Notes: generated from the letters alone by a model not told the origin. 33,382 bases of DNA from Campylobacteraceae bacterium (GCA_027055805.1 JALUMR010000081.1:1-33382); one strand, 5' to 3'. Numbered from the stretch's first letter, positions 1 through 9,291 are shown. A program made the numbers and translations.

Positions 1-1
1 C

Positions 2-67
2 TATGAAGAGACCATCATAAACGATGGTGATACCATAGACATATTAGCACCAGTTCAAGGGGGATAA
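2..67 (+). CDS. thiS: ThiS sulfur-carrier protein, C-terminal fragment (truncated by window start)
   Basis: Frame reads YEETIINDGDTIDILAPVQGG*, with the terminal Gly-Gly of ThiS, directly upstream of thiG. Confidence 0.8.
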   Translation, partial: YEETIINDGDTIDILAPVQGG

Positions 68-68
68 A

Positions 69-869
69 ATGAACAATACTAACGATACATGGGAAATAGG
101 TGGAAAAATTTTAAAAAGTAGAATGCTTATCGGTTCAGCACTCTACCCAAGCCCTGCCAATATGGAAGAGGCAATCAAAGAGAGTGAAGCCCAAATTGTT
201 ACCGTTGCTTTGCGTCGTCAATCGGCAGGTGAAGGTGGAGGAAACAACTTTTGGGACATTATTAAAGAGTTAAACATCAATGTTCTTCCCAACACAGCAG
301 GGTGTCACTCAGCCAAAGAGGCAATCACCACAGCACAAATGGCAAGAGAAGTCTTTGGAACAAACTGGATAAAACTTGAAGTCATAGGCGACCAATATAA
401 CCTACAACCCGACCCCTTTGAGACCGTAAAAGCTGCTGAAATCCTTGTTAAAGAGGGTTTTGAAGTCTTCCCTTACACTACCGATGATTTAGTTGTAGCT
501 AAACGCCTAGCCAATGTAGGGTGTAAAATTTTAATGCCATGGGGTTCACCTATTGGTTCAGGTCAAGGACTTATGAATCCAAGTAATCTAAAAGCGATTA
601 GAAAACAGTTTCCTGAACTAAAACTCATTGTAGATGCAGGAATCGGAAAACCAAGCGACGCAGTAGAAGCGATGCAGTTAGGGTATGATGGCATTTTACT
701 AAACTCTGCTATTGCATTAGCTCAAGACCCTATAAAAATGGCACAAGCCTTTAAATACGCCACCATATCAGGACGTTTAGGATATGAAGCAGGAACTATG
801 CAAAAACGTGAGTTTGCTAGTCCATCTACACCAACGGTGGGGACTCCTTTTTGGCATCAGTTTTCGTAA
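69..869 (+). CDS. thiG: Thiazole synthase ThiG
   Basis: ORF 266 aa; KILKSRMLIGSALYPSP, TAGCHSAKEA, MPWGSPIGSGQGL, VDAGIGKPSDAVEAMQLGYDGILLNSAIA motifs; follows thiS. Confidence 0.95.
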   Translation: MNNTNDTWEIGGKILKSRMLIGSALYPSPANMEEAIKESEAQIVTVALRRQSAGEGGGNNFWDIIKELNINVLPNTAGCHSAKEAITTAQMAREVFGTNWIKLEVIGDQYNLQPDPFETVKAAEILVKEGFEVFPYTTDDLVVAKRLANVGCKILMPWGSPIGSGQGLMNPSNLKAIRKQFPELKLIVDAGIGKPSDAVEAMQLGYDGILLNSAIALAQDPIKMAQAFKYATISGRLGYEAGTMQKREFASPSTPTVGTPFWHQFS

Positions 870-980
870 GTAGAAGAATGAGTTTAACAAAGAAAAATAG
901 ACAACAACAGTTTCTTATAAATTTTCACCAATAGGTGTAAAAAAGTAACAATATTAAAGTGTTACAAAAGGGAACCCGTG

Positions 981-986
981 TATAAT
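981..986 (+). promoter_or_regulatory. Putative -10 element (TATAAT) of the ispDF operon
   Basis: TATAAT about 34 bp upstream of the likely TTG start at 1020; supports a start downstream of the ORF-track start at 978. Confidence 0.55.
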
Positions 987-1019
987 ATAGTTACATTTTA
1001 TCTTATAAAGGAGTTCTAT

Positions 1020-2156
1020 TTGTCAGATATCACACTGATACTTTTGGGTGCTGGTTCAGCCTCACGATTTGCTCTACCCCCGAAAAAACAGTGGTTATGG
1101 AGTGGCACTACACCACTTTGGCTACAAGTTACTAACAACTTTCAGGATGTTTATAACTTTAAAGAAACCATTATAGTATCATCTCAGGATGATATTCACT
1201 CTATGTCAAATTTTTCTGAGCATAGCTTTGTTCTTGGTGGTTCAAGCCGTCAAGAGTCACTAAAAAATGCACTTGAAAAAGTCTCTACACCTTTTGTTCT
1301 TGTTTCTGATATTGCTCGTTGTTGTCTCGATACTGAGATGATACAACGTGTAATTTCAGCAAAAAAGAACAAAACCTGTGTAGTTCCTACACTTAACATG
1401 GTTGATACACTCTATTTGGAAGGGGAACCAATAGATAGAGAAAAAGTAAAAATCATCCAAACACCTCAACTCTCTTGTACTACTACATTAAAAAAAGCAC
1501 TAGAGAGTAATGAAGAGTTTACCGATGATAGTTCAGCCATAGCTTCTCAAGGGGGAGAGGTTATTTTTGTAGAAGGTTCAACCAAAGCACATAAGTTAAC
1601 TACTGTTGAAGACCTGAAAAAGCTTCCCTGCATACAGCGACCATCTAGCAGAGCCTTAACAGGTTTTGGTATAGACATTCACCCTTTTGAAGAAGGAAAA
1701 CAGATGGTACTTTGTGGTGTGGAGATAGAGTCAAGCTTTGGCTTTAAAGCACATAGCGATGGGGATGTCGCTATTCATGCTCTTATCGACGCACTATTAG
1801 GAGCTGCTGGTTTAGGGGATATTGGTGAGTTTTATCCTGATACCTCAGATGAGTACAAAGGTGCTGACTCAAAAGAACTTCTAAAAGATACTGTGAAAAG
1901 ATTATCCGACCTTGGTTATGTGATAGGAAATGTTGATTTAACCATCATCGCACAGACTCCAAGACTGCTAAACTATAAAAAAACAATGCGATTTAGACTA
2001 GCAACACTACTCAACTTGACTCCAAACCTTGTAAATATTAAAGCAACTACAGCTGAAAAGCTTGGCTGGATTGGACGAAAAGAGGGAGTAGCTGTTGAAG
2101 CTGTTGCAACCCTATACTATTATGATTGGACACAAAATGAAAATTACCATAATTGA
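1020..2156 (+). CDS. ispDF: Bifunctional IspD/IspF (MEP cytidylyltransferase / MECDP synthase)
   Basis: IspD motif GAGSASRF..KKQW and IspF motifs GFGIDIHPFEEG, HSDGDVAIHALIDALLGAAGLGDIGEFYPD. Start moved to TTG 1020 because of the upstream AAAGGAG ribosome-binding site and a TATAAT inside the longer ORF. Confidence 0.9.
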   Translation: MSDITLILLGAGSASRFALPPKKQWLWSGTTPLWLQVTNNFQDVYNFKETIIVSSQDDIHSMSNFSEHSFVLGGSSRQESLKNALEKVSTPFVLVSDIARCCLDTEMIQRVISAKKNKTCVVPTLNMVDTLYLEGEPIDREKVKIIQTPQLSCTTTLKKALESNEEFTDDSSAIASQGGEVIFVEGSTKAHKLTTVEDLKKLPCIQRPSSRALTGFGIDIHPFEEGKQMVLCGVEIESSFGFKAHSDGDVAIHALIDALLGAAGLGDIGEFYPDTSDEYKGADSKELLKDTVKRLSDLGYVIGNVDLTIIAQTPRLLNYKKTMRFRLATLLNLTPNLVNIKATTAEKLGWIGRKEGVAVEAVATLYYYDWTQNENYHN

Positions 2157-3021
2157 AAACGAGCTATATCTGGCTCAAAGTATATCGACAAAGCTTAATC
2201 AGAGTGGATATGAAACTGAGGTTTACTCCTCCATTAAAGAAGCTATTGCAACAAGTACAGGAGATGCTTATCTTCTTTCCACCAATCTACCTGGTCAAAA
2301 CTTTAACTCTCTCATTACAAAATATAAAGAGAAAATCATTATTTTAATGGTCTCTTATATTAATAATGACACCGTTGCTGCCCCACTTAAACTTGGAGCC
2401 AATGACTACATTGTTAAACCTTTCATGATAGAAGAGTTACAAAGAAAAATTGAGCATTATAAAGAATATCAAACACTAAAAAAGTACAAGAACCTTTATA
2501 AAGAGTACAATGAATACCTACTTCAAGATATTGTTATAAAAGATGATATTAGTAAAATAACAACACCTCTTGTGGTTCAGACCAACTATGTTAAACTCAT
2601 TGATAAACTTGCATTTGAGTATGCAAAAGTACAAAATAGAGTTCTTGTATTTGTTCCACTCAATACAAAAGAGTGGAAAAGTAAAATAGAGAATGCTAAC
2701 CCTAAATATATTCTCTATGTTTCTGATTTGCAAACGCTTAAAAAAGCAGAAAGAGAGCAACTTTTCACACTGCTTGAAAACCGTCAGTTTATTATGTCAA
2801 CCACATCAGAGATTGAAACTCCTTATGCAACCATAGAGATTAATACAGATAACAAACTCTATGACCAAAATGAGATTTTGACTATTGATGATTATGTTAA
2901 GTTTATTGTTAACAATTTTCAATACCAATACCCCGATACAGAGCTTTCTAAAAAATTAGGAATTTCACGAAAAAGTTTATGGGAAAAAAGGAAAAAGTAT
3001 GGCATCTTCAAGAAAAAATAA
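2137..3021 (+). CDS. HP1021-type atypical orphan response regulator
   Basis: Receiver-like N-terminus (MKITIIENELYLAQSI...YIVKPF) and C-terminal HTH (KKLGISRKSLWEKRKKYG); located after ispDF as in H. pylori HP1020-HP1021 and C. jejuni Cj1607-Cj1608; overlaps ispDF 3' end. Confidence 0.8.
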   Translation: MKITIIENELYLAQSISTKLNQSGYETEVYSSIKEAIATSTGDAYLLSTNLPGQNFNSLITKYKEKIIILMVSYINNDTVAAPLKLGANDYIVKPFMIEELQRKIEHYKEYQTLKKYKNLYKEYNEYLLQDIVIKDDISKITTPLVVQTNYVKLIDKLAFEYAKVQNRVLVFVPLNTKEWKSKIENANPKYILYVSDLQTLKKAEREQLFTLLENRQFIMSTTSEIETPYATIEINTDNKLYDQNEILTIDDYVKFIVNNFQYQYPDTELSKKLGISRKSLWEKRKKYGIFKKK

Positions 3022-4189
3022 TCAACTATACCTCGATGCAGAGGCTCTTTCTACTTTAGCATTAGTACAGGAGGGACTTATATCTCCAGTAACAAAATTA
3101 ATGAACAAAGCAGAAGCTATGGAAGTTGCTAAAACAAAAATGTATAAAGGTGTTCCGTTTCCTTTCTCTTTTGTCTTAGCACCAAGTGGCAAAAGAAATG
3201 AAGAGTGTTTAAAGAAAGCATCTAAAGGTGATATTTTAGAATTACTACATCAAGAAAAAGTTGTAGGAACATTAGTCGTTGATGAAACTTTTGATATAGA
3301 TATAAATCAAAGACTTAACTGTATCTTTGGAACATCTGACACCTCTCACCCTGGTGTAAAAAGCACCATAGGAAGACTTGGAAAAATCGCTGTTTGTGGT
3401 GAATATACCGTCAAATATCCACTCATAGCTGGTTCTAAAAAACAGGTTCAATCAATGATAAAAGAGAAAGGTGCTAAAACCGTTTCTGCCTTAATGTTGG
3501 CTGCAAACCCTTTAAATAGAGCTCATGAAAGAATGATTCGTCAAGCACTTGATAAGTCAGATCTTGTAGTACTCTTTTTACTAAAACCATTTCAAGGAAA
3601 TGGTCTTCGATATGATATACGACATGAAGCTCTCTTTACATTTATAGAGAATTTTTTACCACAAAATAGAGTGATAGTTGTTCCTTTAGAAAACTCTTAC
3701 ATTTTTGCTGGGTACAATGAACTTGTACTTGATGCCTTGGTTGCAAAAAACTATGGTTGTACACGTCTAATTATTGGGAACCATCACTCAGGTTTGGGAT
3801 TACACTATGATAAGGATAAATTAAACTCTATCTTTGATACCTCAAAAGATATTAAAATAGAGATTACAACCGTAGAACAATACGTTTACTGTAATAAGTG
3901 TAGAACCTTGGTGAGTAAAAGTACTTGTCCTCATGGACAACACCACCATATACACTATCATACGCCTTCTATTTTACAACTCATAAAAGTAGGAATGATG
4001 CCTCCATCTGTTTTGGTTAGAAGAGAAGTATCAGCAAGTGTATTAAATGCCCTATTCCCTGATAGATTTGAAAATCTTCAAGGACTTTATGATTCACTTA
4101 TGCCAAATGATGGTCTAATAGAAGAGCATAATGAAGAGGATTTCTATATTAACCTAATGAACCTCTATCAAACAACTTCGTTGACCTAA
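2999..4189 (+). CDS. ATP-sulfurylase (Sat)-like protein, catalytic motifs degenerate
   Basis: Sat-like fold motifs NPLNRAHE, IIGNHHSGLG, YCNKCRTLVSKSTCPH; same position as C. jejuni Cj1609. Confidence 0.75.
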   Translation: MASSRKNNQLYLDAEALSTLALVQEGLISPVTKLMNKAEAMEVAKTKMYKGVPFPFSFVLAPSGKRNEECLKKASKGDILELLHQEKVVGTLVVDETFDIDINQRLNCIFGTSDTSHPGVKSTIGRLGKIAVCGEYTVKYPLIAGSKKQVQSMIKEKGAKTVSALMLAANPLNRAHERMIRQALDKSDLVVLFLLKPFQGNGLRYDIRHEALFTFIENFLPQNRVIVVPLENSYIFAGYNELVLDALVAKNYGCTRLIIGNHHSGLGLHYDKDKLNSIFDTSKDIKIEITTVEQYVYCNKCRTLVSKSTCPHGQHHHIHYHTPSILQLIKVGMMPPSVLVRREVSASVLNALFPDRFENLQGLYDSLMPNDGLIEEHNEEDFYINLMNLYQTTSLT

Positions 4190-4203
4190 CAACAGGATAA
4201 ACC

Positions 4204-4695
4204 ATGACACTAAACAGACTTTTTATAACATTTGGAGGCTCGGGCTTAGCACCCAAGGCTCCAGGAACTGCAGGTTCTTTAGCTGCACTTATAGTAGGTA
4301 TTCTTCTTCTTCAAGTTATGCCTATTGCTACTCTTTTCATGATTACCCTTGCCATTACCATCATAGGTATCTTTGAGATAAACAAATATGAAAAAGAGAC
4401 AGGAACCCATGATGACAAAAGCATCGTCATAGACGAAGTAGTAGGTATGTGGATAGCCCTGATGATGGCACTAGGTACAGCTAAATCATTAGATTTTCCT
4501 TATGCTACTGAACTTGCCATAGTTGGTTCATTTGCAGCCTTTAGACTTTTTGATATTTGGAAGCCTTCATTTATAGGTACCATTGACCAAAAGGTTAAAG
4601 GTGGACTAGGAGTAATAGGCGACGATGTTGTTGCAGGAATAGCAGGAGGAATGCTTACTGTTCTTGTTTTGACTGGGATTGGGAAAATATTTTAA
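4204..4695 (+). CDS. pgpA: Phosphatidylglycerophosphatase A
   Basis: GSGLAPKAPGTAGSLAAL, KSIVIDEVVGMWIAL, FRLFDIWKPSFIG, DDVVAGIAGG motifs. Confidence 0.9.
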   Translation: MTLNRLFITFGGSGLAPKAPGTAGSLAALIVGILLLQVMPIATLFMITLAITIIGIFEINKYEKETGTHDDKSIVIDEVVGMWIALMMALGTAKSLDFPYATELAIVGSFAAFRLFDIWKPSFIGTIDQKVKGGLGVIGDDVVAGIAGGMLTVLVLTGIGKIF

Positions 4696-4803
4696 CCAAT
4701 TCGTAGGCTGTTTTCCCTTGACTACACACTAATACCATTGAATTAAGCATAAAATAGTTCGGGTATAAACACGTCGATTCCGAAAAATAAGCATTGCATA
4801 TAT

Positions 4804-4824
4804 GGAACCGAGGCTTCAGCCTCG
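4804..4824. repeat. REP-like hairpin (GGAAC CGAGGC-TTCA-GCCTCG), partial
   Basis: Perfect 6-bp stem with TTCA loop; resembles one arm of the 9326-9376 element. Confidence 0.5.
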
Positions 4825-4850
4825 TTAATTCATTGGCATTGGACTACACC

Positions 4851-6269
4851 CTACAACAACCCTAAAAAGCTCTCTTTTAAAACCTTTTTATAGGCTTTTA
4901 AATCTTCCTCTTTAGGTTCGTCTCCTTTTCGTAAAGAAACGTGTACTTTCTCTAAAGTTTTACGCATGTCACTGTTTATAATCTGTTCGGTTAAAAACTC
5001 TTCCTGCTCTAAGTCAATATCACCTCTCATGGCATGTGAGCGTTTGGCTATAACCGAAGCATGGTAGAGTGAACGTCCTAATAGTATGTAAGGAAAATTT
5101 AAATTTTTCATGGGACCTACACTTAATTCTCTTTTTCCTATACTCTGCCCTAAAACTTTTACCTCATATAGGTTGTCAAAGCCCATCATAGCACCTACTC
5201 CACCTACAGCTCCACCAATGATGGAACCTAAAAAGAGACTGCCACCACCTAGAAGTAGGTCAATACCCAAACCACCCATAGCACCAGCAGAGGCACCTGT
5301 AATAATAAGCTGTTGTTGACTAAGACCAAAAATAGAAGCACTCTCTTTTGAAAAAAGACCCACATTGTCTAAAACCAACATATTTTCAACTTTTTCTATG
5401 CTTCTATGGTTCCAAATGCTCTCTATATTTTTCTCTTGCTCTTTTTCAAACTTGATTATCTTTTGTCGGTAAAAGAGCTTTAGCTTCTCTTCCTCTTTAT
5501 CTGTTGCTGACTCACCTACTATTTTTTGTCTATGAACATAGGAGAGTGTTTTAAGCATATTTGAGACGATAGAATCTACAGTCTGCTCTACTTTTTGTTG
5601 CTGTAAATCTTCTAAAACTTTTATGGCTACCTTAATGGGCTTTGTCCACTCCTCTTTGAGTTGTGACATACTATCTAACAGCTCTATATGGTCTCTAAAG
5701 GTTGCTTTTATAGGATTAAAGGTTCTTACCATTCTAAAGTAGTGACCTAAGGCATTTTTCCACTGCTCTGTATAGTTCTCTTCTCCAATAAGGTTCAAAA
5801 TAGCCATAGAGGGTTGCCCACACCAACGTAAAATTTCCATTTCAGTTTCATATTCAGAACCATAAGGTTTAGAGGCATCAACCACATAGATAATCCCTGC
5901 TCCATTCATAATAGGTTCAAGTAACTCTATCTCATCTATAAAGCGTTCATCCCCTCGATGTGTAGCTATAAATGCTCGAACCACATCACCCTTTTTATCA
6001 GCAGAGACAGGTGCTTGTTCATTTAACCATGACAAGACCCGTCTGGCTCTTTGAAAGCCTGGGGTATCAAAAAGTTCATAGATAATCTTTCCATCTACTT
6101 TTAGAGGGAAGCCTCTTTTAACTTGTGTGGTGCCGGGAGTATCCCCTATCTGTACCGAATCATCAAGTGCCAAAGAAGAAACAATAGAACTTTTACCTTT
6201 ATTGGGATGACCTACTACAGCAAACTTAGGATACTCATTATTTAAAGACTCTTCTTTTCTATACATCAA
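4851..6269 (-). CDS. Era/YihA-like GTPase with DUF3482-type C-terminus
   Basis: P-loop GHPNKGKSS, DTPGTT and DTPGF; Gly-rich hydrophobic segment (GASAGAMGGLGIDLLLGGGSLFLGSIIGGAVGGVGAMMG); paired with a DUF2868-like gene. Confidence 0.7.
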   Translation of the reverse strand: MMYRKEESLNNEYPKFAVVGHPNKGKSSIVSSLALDDSVQIGDTPGTTQVKRGFPLKVDGKIIYELFDTPGFQRARRVLSWLNEQAPVSADKKGDVVRAFIATHRGDERFIDEIELLEPIMNGAGIIYVVDASKPYGSEYETEMEILRWCGQPSMAILNLIGEENYTEQWKNALGHYFRMVRTFNPIKATFRDHIELLDSMSQLKEEWTKPIKVAIKVLEDLQQQKVEQTVDSIVSNMLKTLSYVHRQKIVGESATDKEEEKLKLFYRQKIIKFEKEQEKNIESIWNHRSIEKVENMLVLDNVGLFSKESASIFGLSQQQLIITGASAGAMGGLGIDLLLGGGSLFLGSIIGGAVGGVGAMMGFDNLYEVKVLGQSIGKRELSVGPMKNLNFPYILLGRSLYHASVIAKRSHAMRGDIDLEQEEFLTEQIINSDMRKTLEKVHVSLRKGDEPKEEDLKAYKKVLKESFLGLL

Positions 6270-7671
6270 TAACCCATACCTTTTTAGATTTTAAACCCTG
6301 TATTTTTCGTTTCCATATGGCTATTTCTCGCTCATCACTCTCATAGTTTCGCCCTACTGTACCTAGGGGATAAACTTGAATCTCTCGAATATTATCATTA
6401 GCTAAAAGATCTTCTAAAAAATCTACAAAATCCATGGTAGGAGGCTCCCATGATTTAACATACAAAAGAACTTCATCCTTTGCCTCTTTGGCTACTTTTT
6501 GGTCATCTAAAAAGGAGTTACTCCCTCCTACAATACTTATATTTGAAGAGCTAATACTCTTAGCATCGTTAAGTAGTAAGATTTCATCATTTGAGAAGTT
6601 CCAACCAATAATGCTCTTATAAATCTTAGCCACATCATGGGCGACCTGTTCATCACTCTCTTTTACAATCTCTAAATGCTTCTCCTCTTTAGGAGACTTA
6701 GTAGAGACAAAAGGTGTATTAAACTCTCTTAATAACTTCTCTACTCCATCAAGCTCTAAAAAATCTTTTTCCAGTTGTTTTTGGAAACCATAATGCGTTG
6801 CCAACCAAAGTAAAAAACGTAAGAAAATGGCATAAAAAAGTGTAACCATTGCTAAGTACTTCCACCAAGCACCCAGTTTGTCTGCATTTTGTATCATGTG
6901 AGTATTGAGGTTTTCACCCAATCTATAGTAGTGACTCATCTCAATAAGTTCTACAGAAGGAATAGCAGAAGGTAAAATATGCCCCCATGGAAACCCTATA
7001 GAAGCTAAAAGTTTAAAAAAGCCAATATCTGTAACATTCAAGGTGGTACTCCATGAAAAAGCAATATCTTTTGAAACAACTATCACTAAAAGAGCAAAGA
7101 GAAGTCCTATCGAAAAAAGTAATGAAAAAAGTTGTAGCCTACTCATAAACATCCATTTTTTCAATTCATCAGAAAAAAGAGTATTAAAGGTATCTATTTT
7201 ATCTCTAAATGAGAAAAAATTTAATATTGTCTCAATCCAATGTAAAGGGAAAAAGAGTGAAAGTGCATTGAAAACCGTTCCCGAACCTAGTAGGGAAACC
7301 ATAGATATAATCATAGAGAGCGAGGGGATAACCATCGCAAAGAGAAGATAATAGATAACATTCACTGGAGCATGACCACTATAACTCAATAGCCCTAAAC
7401 CAGCCAAAAATCCAAAAATCAAGGAGAACAGTCCTACAAAATTACTCAAAATAGAAAACTTTTGTAAAAGTGTTTTAGTTTCAGATTTTTTACTTATCCT
7501 AAAGCTATTTTTCTCCATCCATATAAGGAGTATCTGCTTAGGGTTTGGAAGTGAAGCTTCATGCTTAAGTGCAAAAAGCCTGTTCTCTTCGTGCGTTCCT
7601 CTGTACTCATTTAAAAGTTCAGAGAAGTTAAGATAGGATTTAATAGAAATTTTACTGTTTTTTTTATACAT
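6259..7671 (-). CDS. DUF2868-like multi-pass membrane protein
   Basis: Several hydrophobic segments; overlaps the GTPase gene by 11 bp. Confidence 0.65.
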   Translation of the reverse strand: MYKKNSKISIKSYLNFSELLNEYRGTHEENRLFALKHEASLPNPKQILLIWMEKNSFRISKKSETKTLLQKFSILSNFVGLFSLIFGFLAGLGLLSYSGHAPVNVIYYLLFAMVIPSLSMIISMVSLLGSGTVFNALSLFFPLHWIETILNFFSFRDKIDTFNTLFSDELKKWMFMSRLQLFSLLFSIGLLFALLVIVVSKDIAFSWSTTLNVTDIGFFKLLASIGFPWGHILPSAIPSVELIEMSHYYRLGENLNTHMIQNADKLGAWWKYLAMVTLFYAIFLRFLLWLATHYGFQKQLEKDFLELDGVEKLLREFNTPFVSTKSPKEEKHLEIVKESDEQVAHDVAKIYKSIIGWNFSNDEILLLNDAKSISSSNISIVGGSNSFLDDQKVAKEAKDEVLLYVKSWEPPTMDFVDFLEDLLANDNIREIQVYPLGTVGRNYESDEREIAIWKRKIQGLKSKKVWVIDV

Positions 7672-7733
7672 GTATGGCTTTATATTTTTAAATTATTATA
7701 CCAAAATCTAGTAGATAAAAAAATGTTCTACGC

Positions 7734-8363
7734 TTAACCTCTGATTTTTTTATAGATAGTAGGTAAAATTGGTAATTTTAATAATACATTTTTTATTGTA
7801 TGGATAGTTGAAGTATTCTGTGGTTTAGAATTTTTTATAGGAATATGCCAATTTTCACCATAAAGTATCTTTACTACTTCTTTTGGATTATTGGGAACAG
7901 GAAACTGTGTACCTAAAAAATCTATCATCTCTATAGACTCTAAGTACTTACCAGCTATACCATTATCAACAGTAACTCTTTGATTTAATGCTTTACTATA
8001 AAAATATATATCTATATAGTCATTATTACGCATAAAAGACACTATTTCTCCTTTATCATCATATCGTACAACTTTTAAACCAGTCGATTCAAAATCATAG
8101 AGAGCATTCAAGACTTTTTCTTTATCTTCTTCTAATACAAAAATATCTGTATCTTCATCATGCTCAATAAATCCATTTTCTCTAATAGCTCCTAAAAGTG
8201 TACCAAACCATAAACCATAATGAATCTGATGTTTATCCATTACTGATTTAAAGTCCAATAAATTCTCTTTACTGATTACTGGGTCTAAAAGTTTTTTTCC
8301 TACATAAAGTTCAGCAGGTTCGTAAGTAAATATTCCGTTGGCTGTTTGAATCTCTTTTTTCAT
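7734..8363 (-). CDS. LicD-family / nucleotidyltransferase-like protein
   Basis: FGTLLGAIRENGFIEHDEDTDIFV resembles the LicD signature [21 protein letters not shown]. Confidence 0.65.
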   Translation of the reverse strand: MKKEIQTANGIFTYEPAELYVGKKLLDPVISKENLLDFKSVMDKHQIHYGLWFGTLLGAIRENGFIEHDEDTDIFVLEEDKEKVLNALYDFESTGLKVVRYDDKGEIVSFMRNNDYIDIYFYSKALNQRVTVDNGIAGKYLESIEMIDFLGTQFPVPNNPKEVVKILYGENWHIPIKNSKPQNTSTIHTIKNVLLKLPILPTIYKKIRG

Positions 8364-8454
8364 AAATTATATCTCCTATTTCAAATAACTTTTAATATAA
8401 ATTAACGTATTATAATACAACAATACTTTAAGTTTAATGCTAAATAGTAAATTA

Positions 8455-9291
8455 TTAAAACACTATCGTCTTATTCCCATGCACAAAAACCCTGTCATTA
8501 AGCACAAAGTTTAATGCACGAGAAAGTACTATCTTCTCAACATCACGTCCAGCTTTTTGCATATCACGCCACTCAAAACGGTGGTTAACAGGGATAACAT
8601 CTTGAGCAATAATTGGTCCTTCATCCAAATCATTTGTCACAAAATGTGCTGTAGCTCCTATAATCTTCACTCCTCTTTCAAAAGCTTGTTTATAAGGGTT
8701 TGCTCCTATAAATGCTGGTAAAAACGAGTGATGAATATTAACAATTTTCTGTGGATAATTTGACACAAAAGATGCAGTTAAAATACGCATATATTTAGCC
8801 AAAACTATATAGTCAAACTTTTGTTCATCTATAAGTTTCATAATATTTTTTTCATGCTCTTCTCGTGTTATTCCTTTAGTAGGTACATGAAAAAATGGTA
8901 TCTCAAAACGACGTACCAACTGCTCTAAAACATCATGATTTGCGATGACAGCTTCTATATCTGCATCTAATTCACCTGCTTCATGGCGTATAAGGATATC
9001 ACCCAAAGCATGAGACTCTTTGGTTGCTAAAATAACAATTTTTTTACGTCTGGGTTCGATAACCTTTAAGTTAGCATTTTGGGGTACCACAACCTGTAAT
9101 GCAGTTTCTAACTCATTGATGTCAAAGTCACCTGTAACCACTGTACGCATAAAAAATTTACTTTTTTCTTTGTCAACAAACTCACGGTTAGAATCTATAT
9201 TCAAGTCTCTGTCATAAAAGATTTTTGATATCTTATAGACCAAACCTTTTTCATCAGTACAGTCAATTAATACTCTTGCTCTATTTTCCAT
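8455..9291 (-). CDS. purU: Formyltetrahydrofolate deformylase
   Basis: N-terminal ACT domain (ARVLIDCTDEKGLVYKISKIFYDRDLNI) and formyltransferase core (NIHHSFLPAFIGANPYKQAFERGVKIIGATAHFVT.DLDEGPII); start set at MENRARV. Confidence 0.9.
   Translation of the reverse strand: MENRARVLIDCTDEKGLVYKISKIFYDRDLNIDSNREFVDKEKSKFFMRTVVTGDFDINELETALQVVVPQNANLKVIEPRRKKIVILATKESHALGDILIRHEAGELDADIEAVIANHDVLEQLVRRFEIPFFHVPTKGITREEHEKNIMKLIDEQKFDYIVLAKYMRILTASFVSNYPQKIVNIHHSFLPAFIGANPYKQAFERGVKIIGATAHFVTNDLDEGPIIAQDVIPVNHRFEWRDMQKAGRDVEKIVLSRALNFVLNDRVFVHGNKTIVF

Noticed and set aside
978-1019. N-terminal extension of the ispDF ORF from 978
   Set aside because: It contains the likely -10 TATAAT; a ribosome-binding site (AAAGGAG) precedes TTG 1020, where IspD homology begins
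2518-2760. Antisense ORF of 80 aa
   Set aside because: Fully inside the HP1021-type gene, low-complexity composition, no recognisable motif
5110-5319. Pro-rich antisense ORF
   Set aside because: Mirror of the Gly-rich segment of the GTPase gene
7043-7351. 102-aa antisense ORF
   Set aside because: Inside the DUF2868-like gene, no start context or family features
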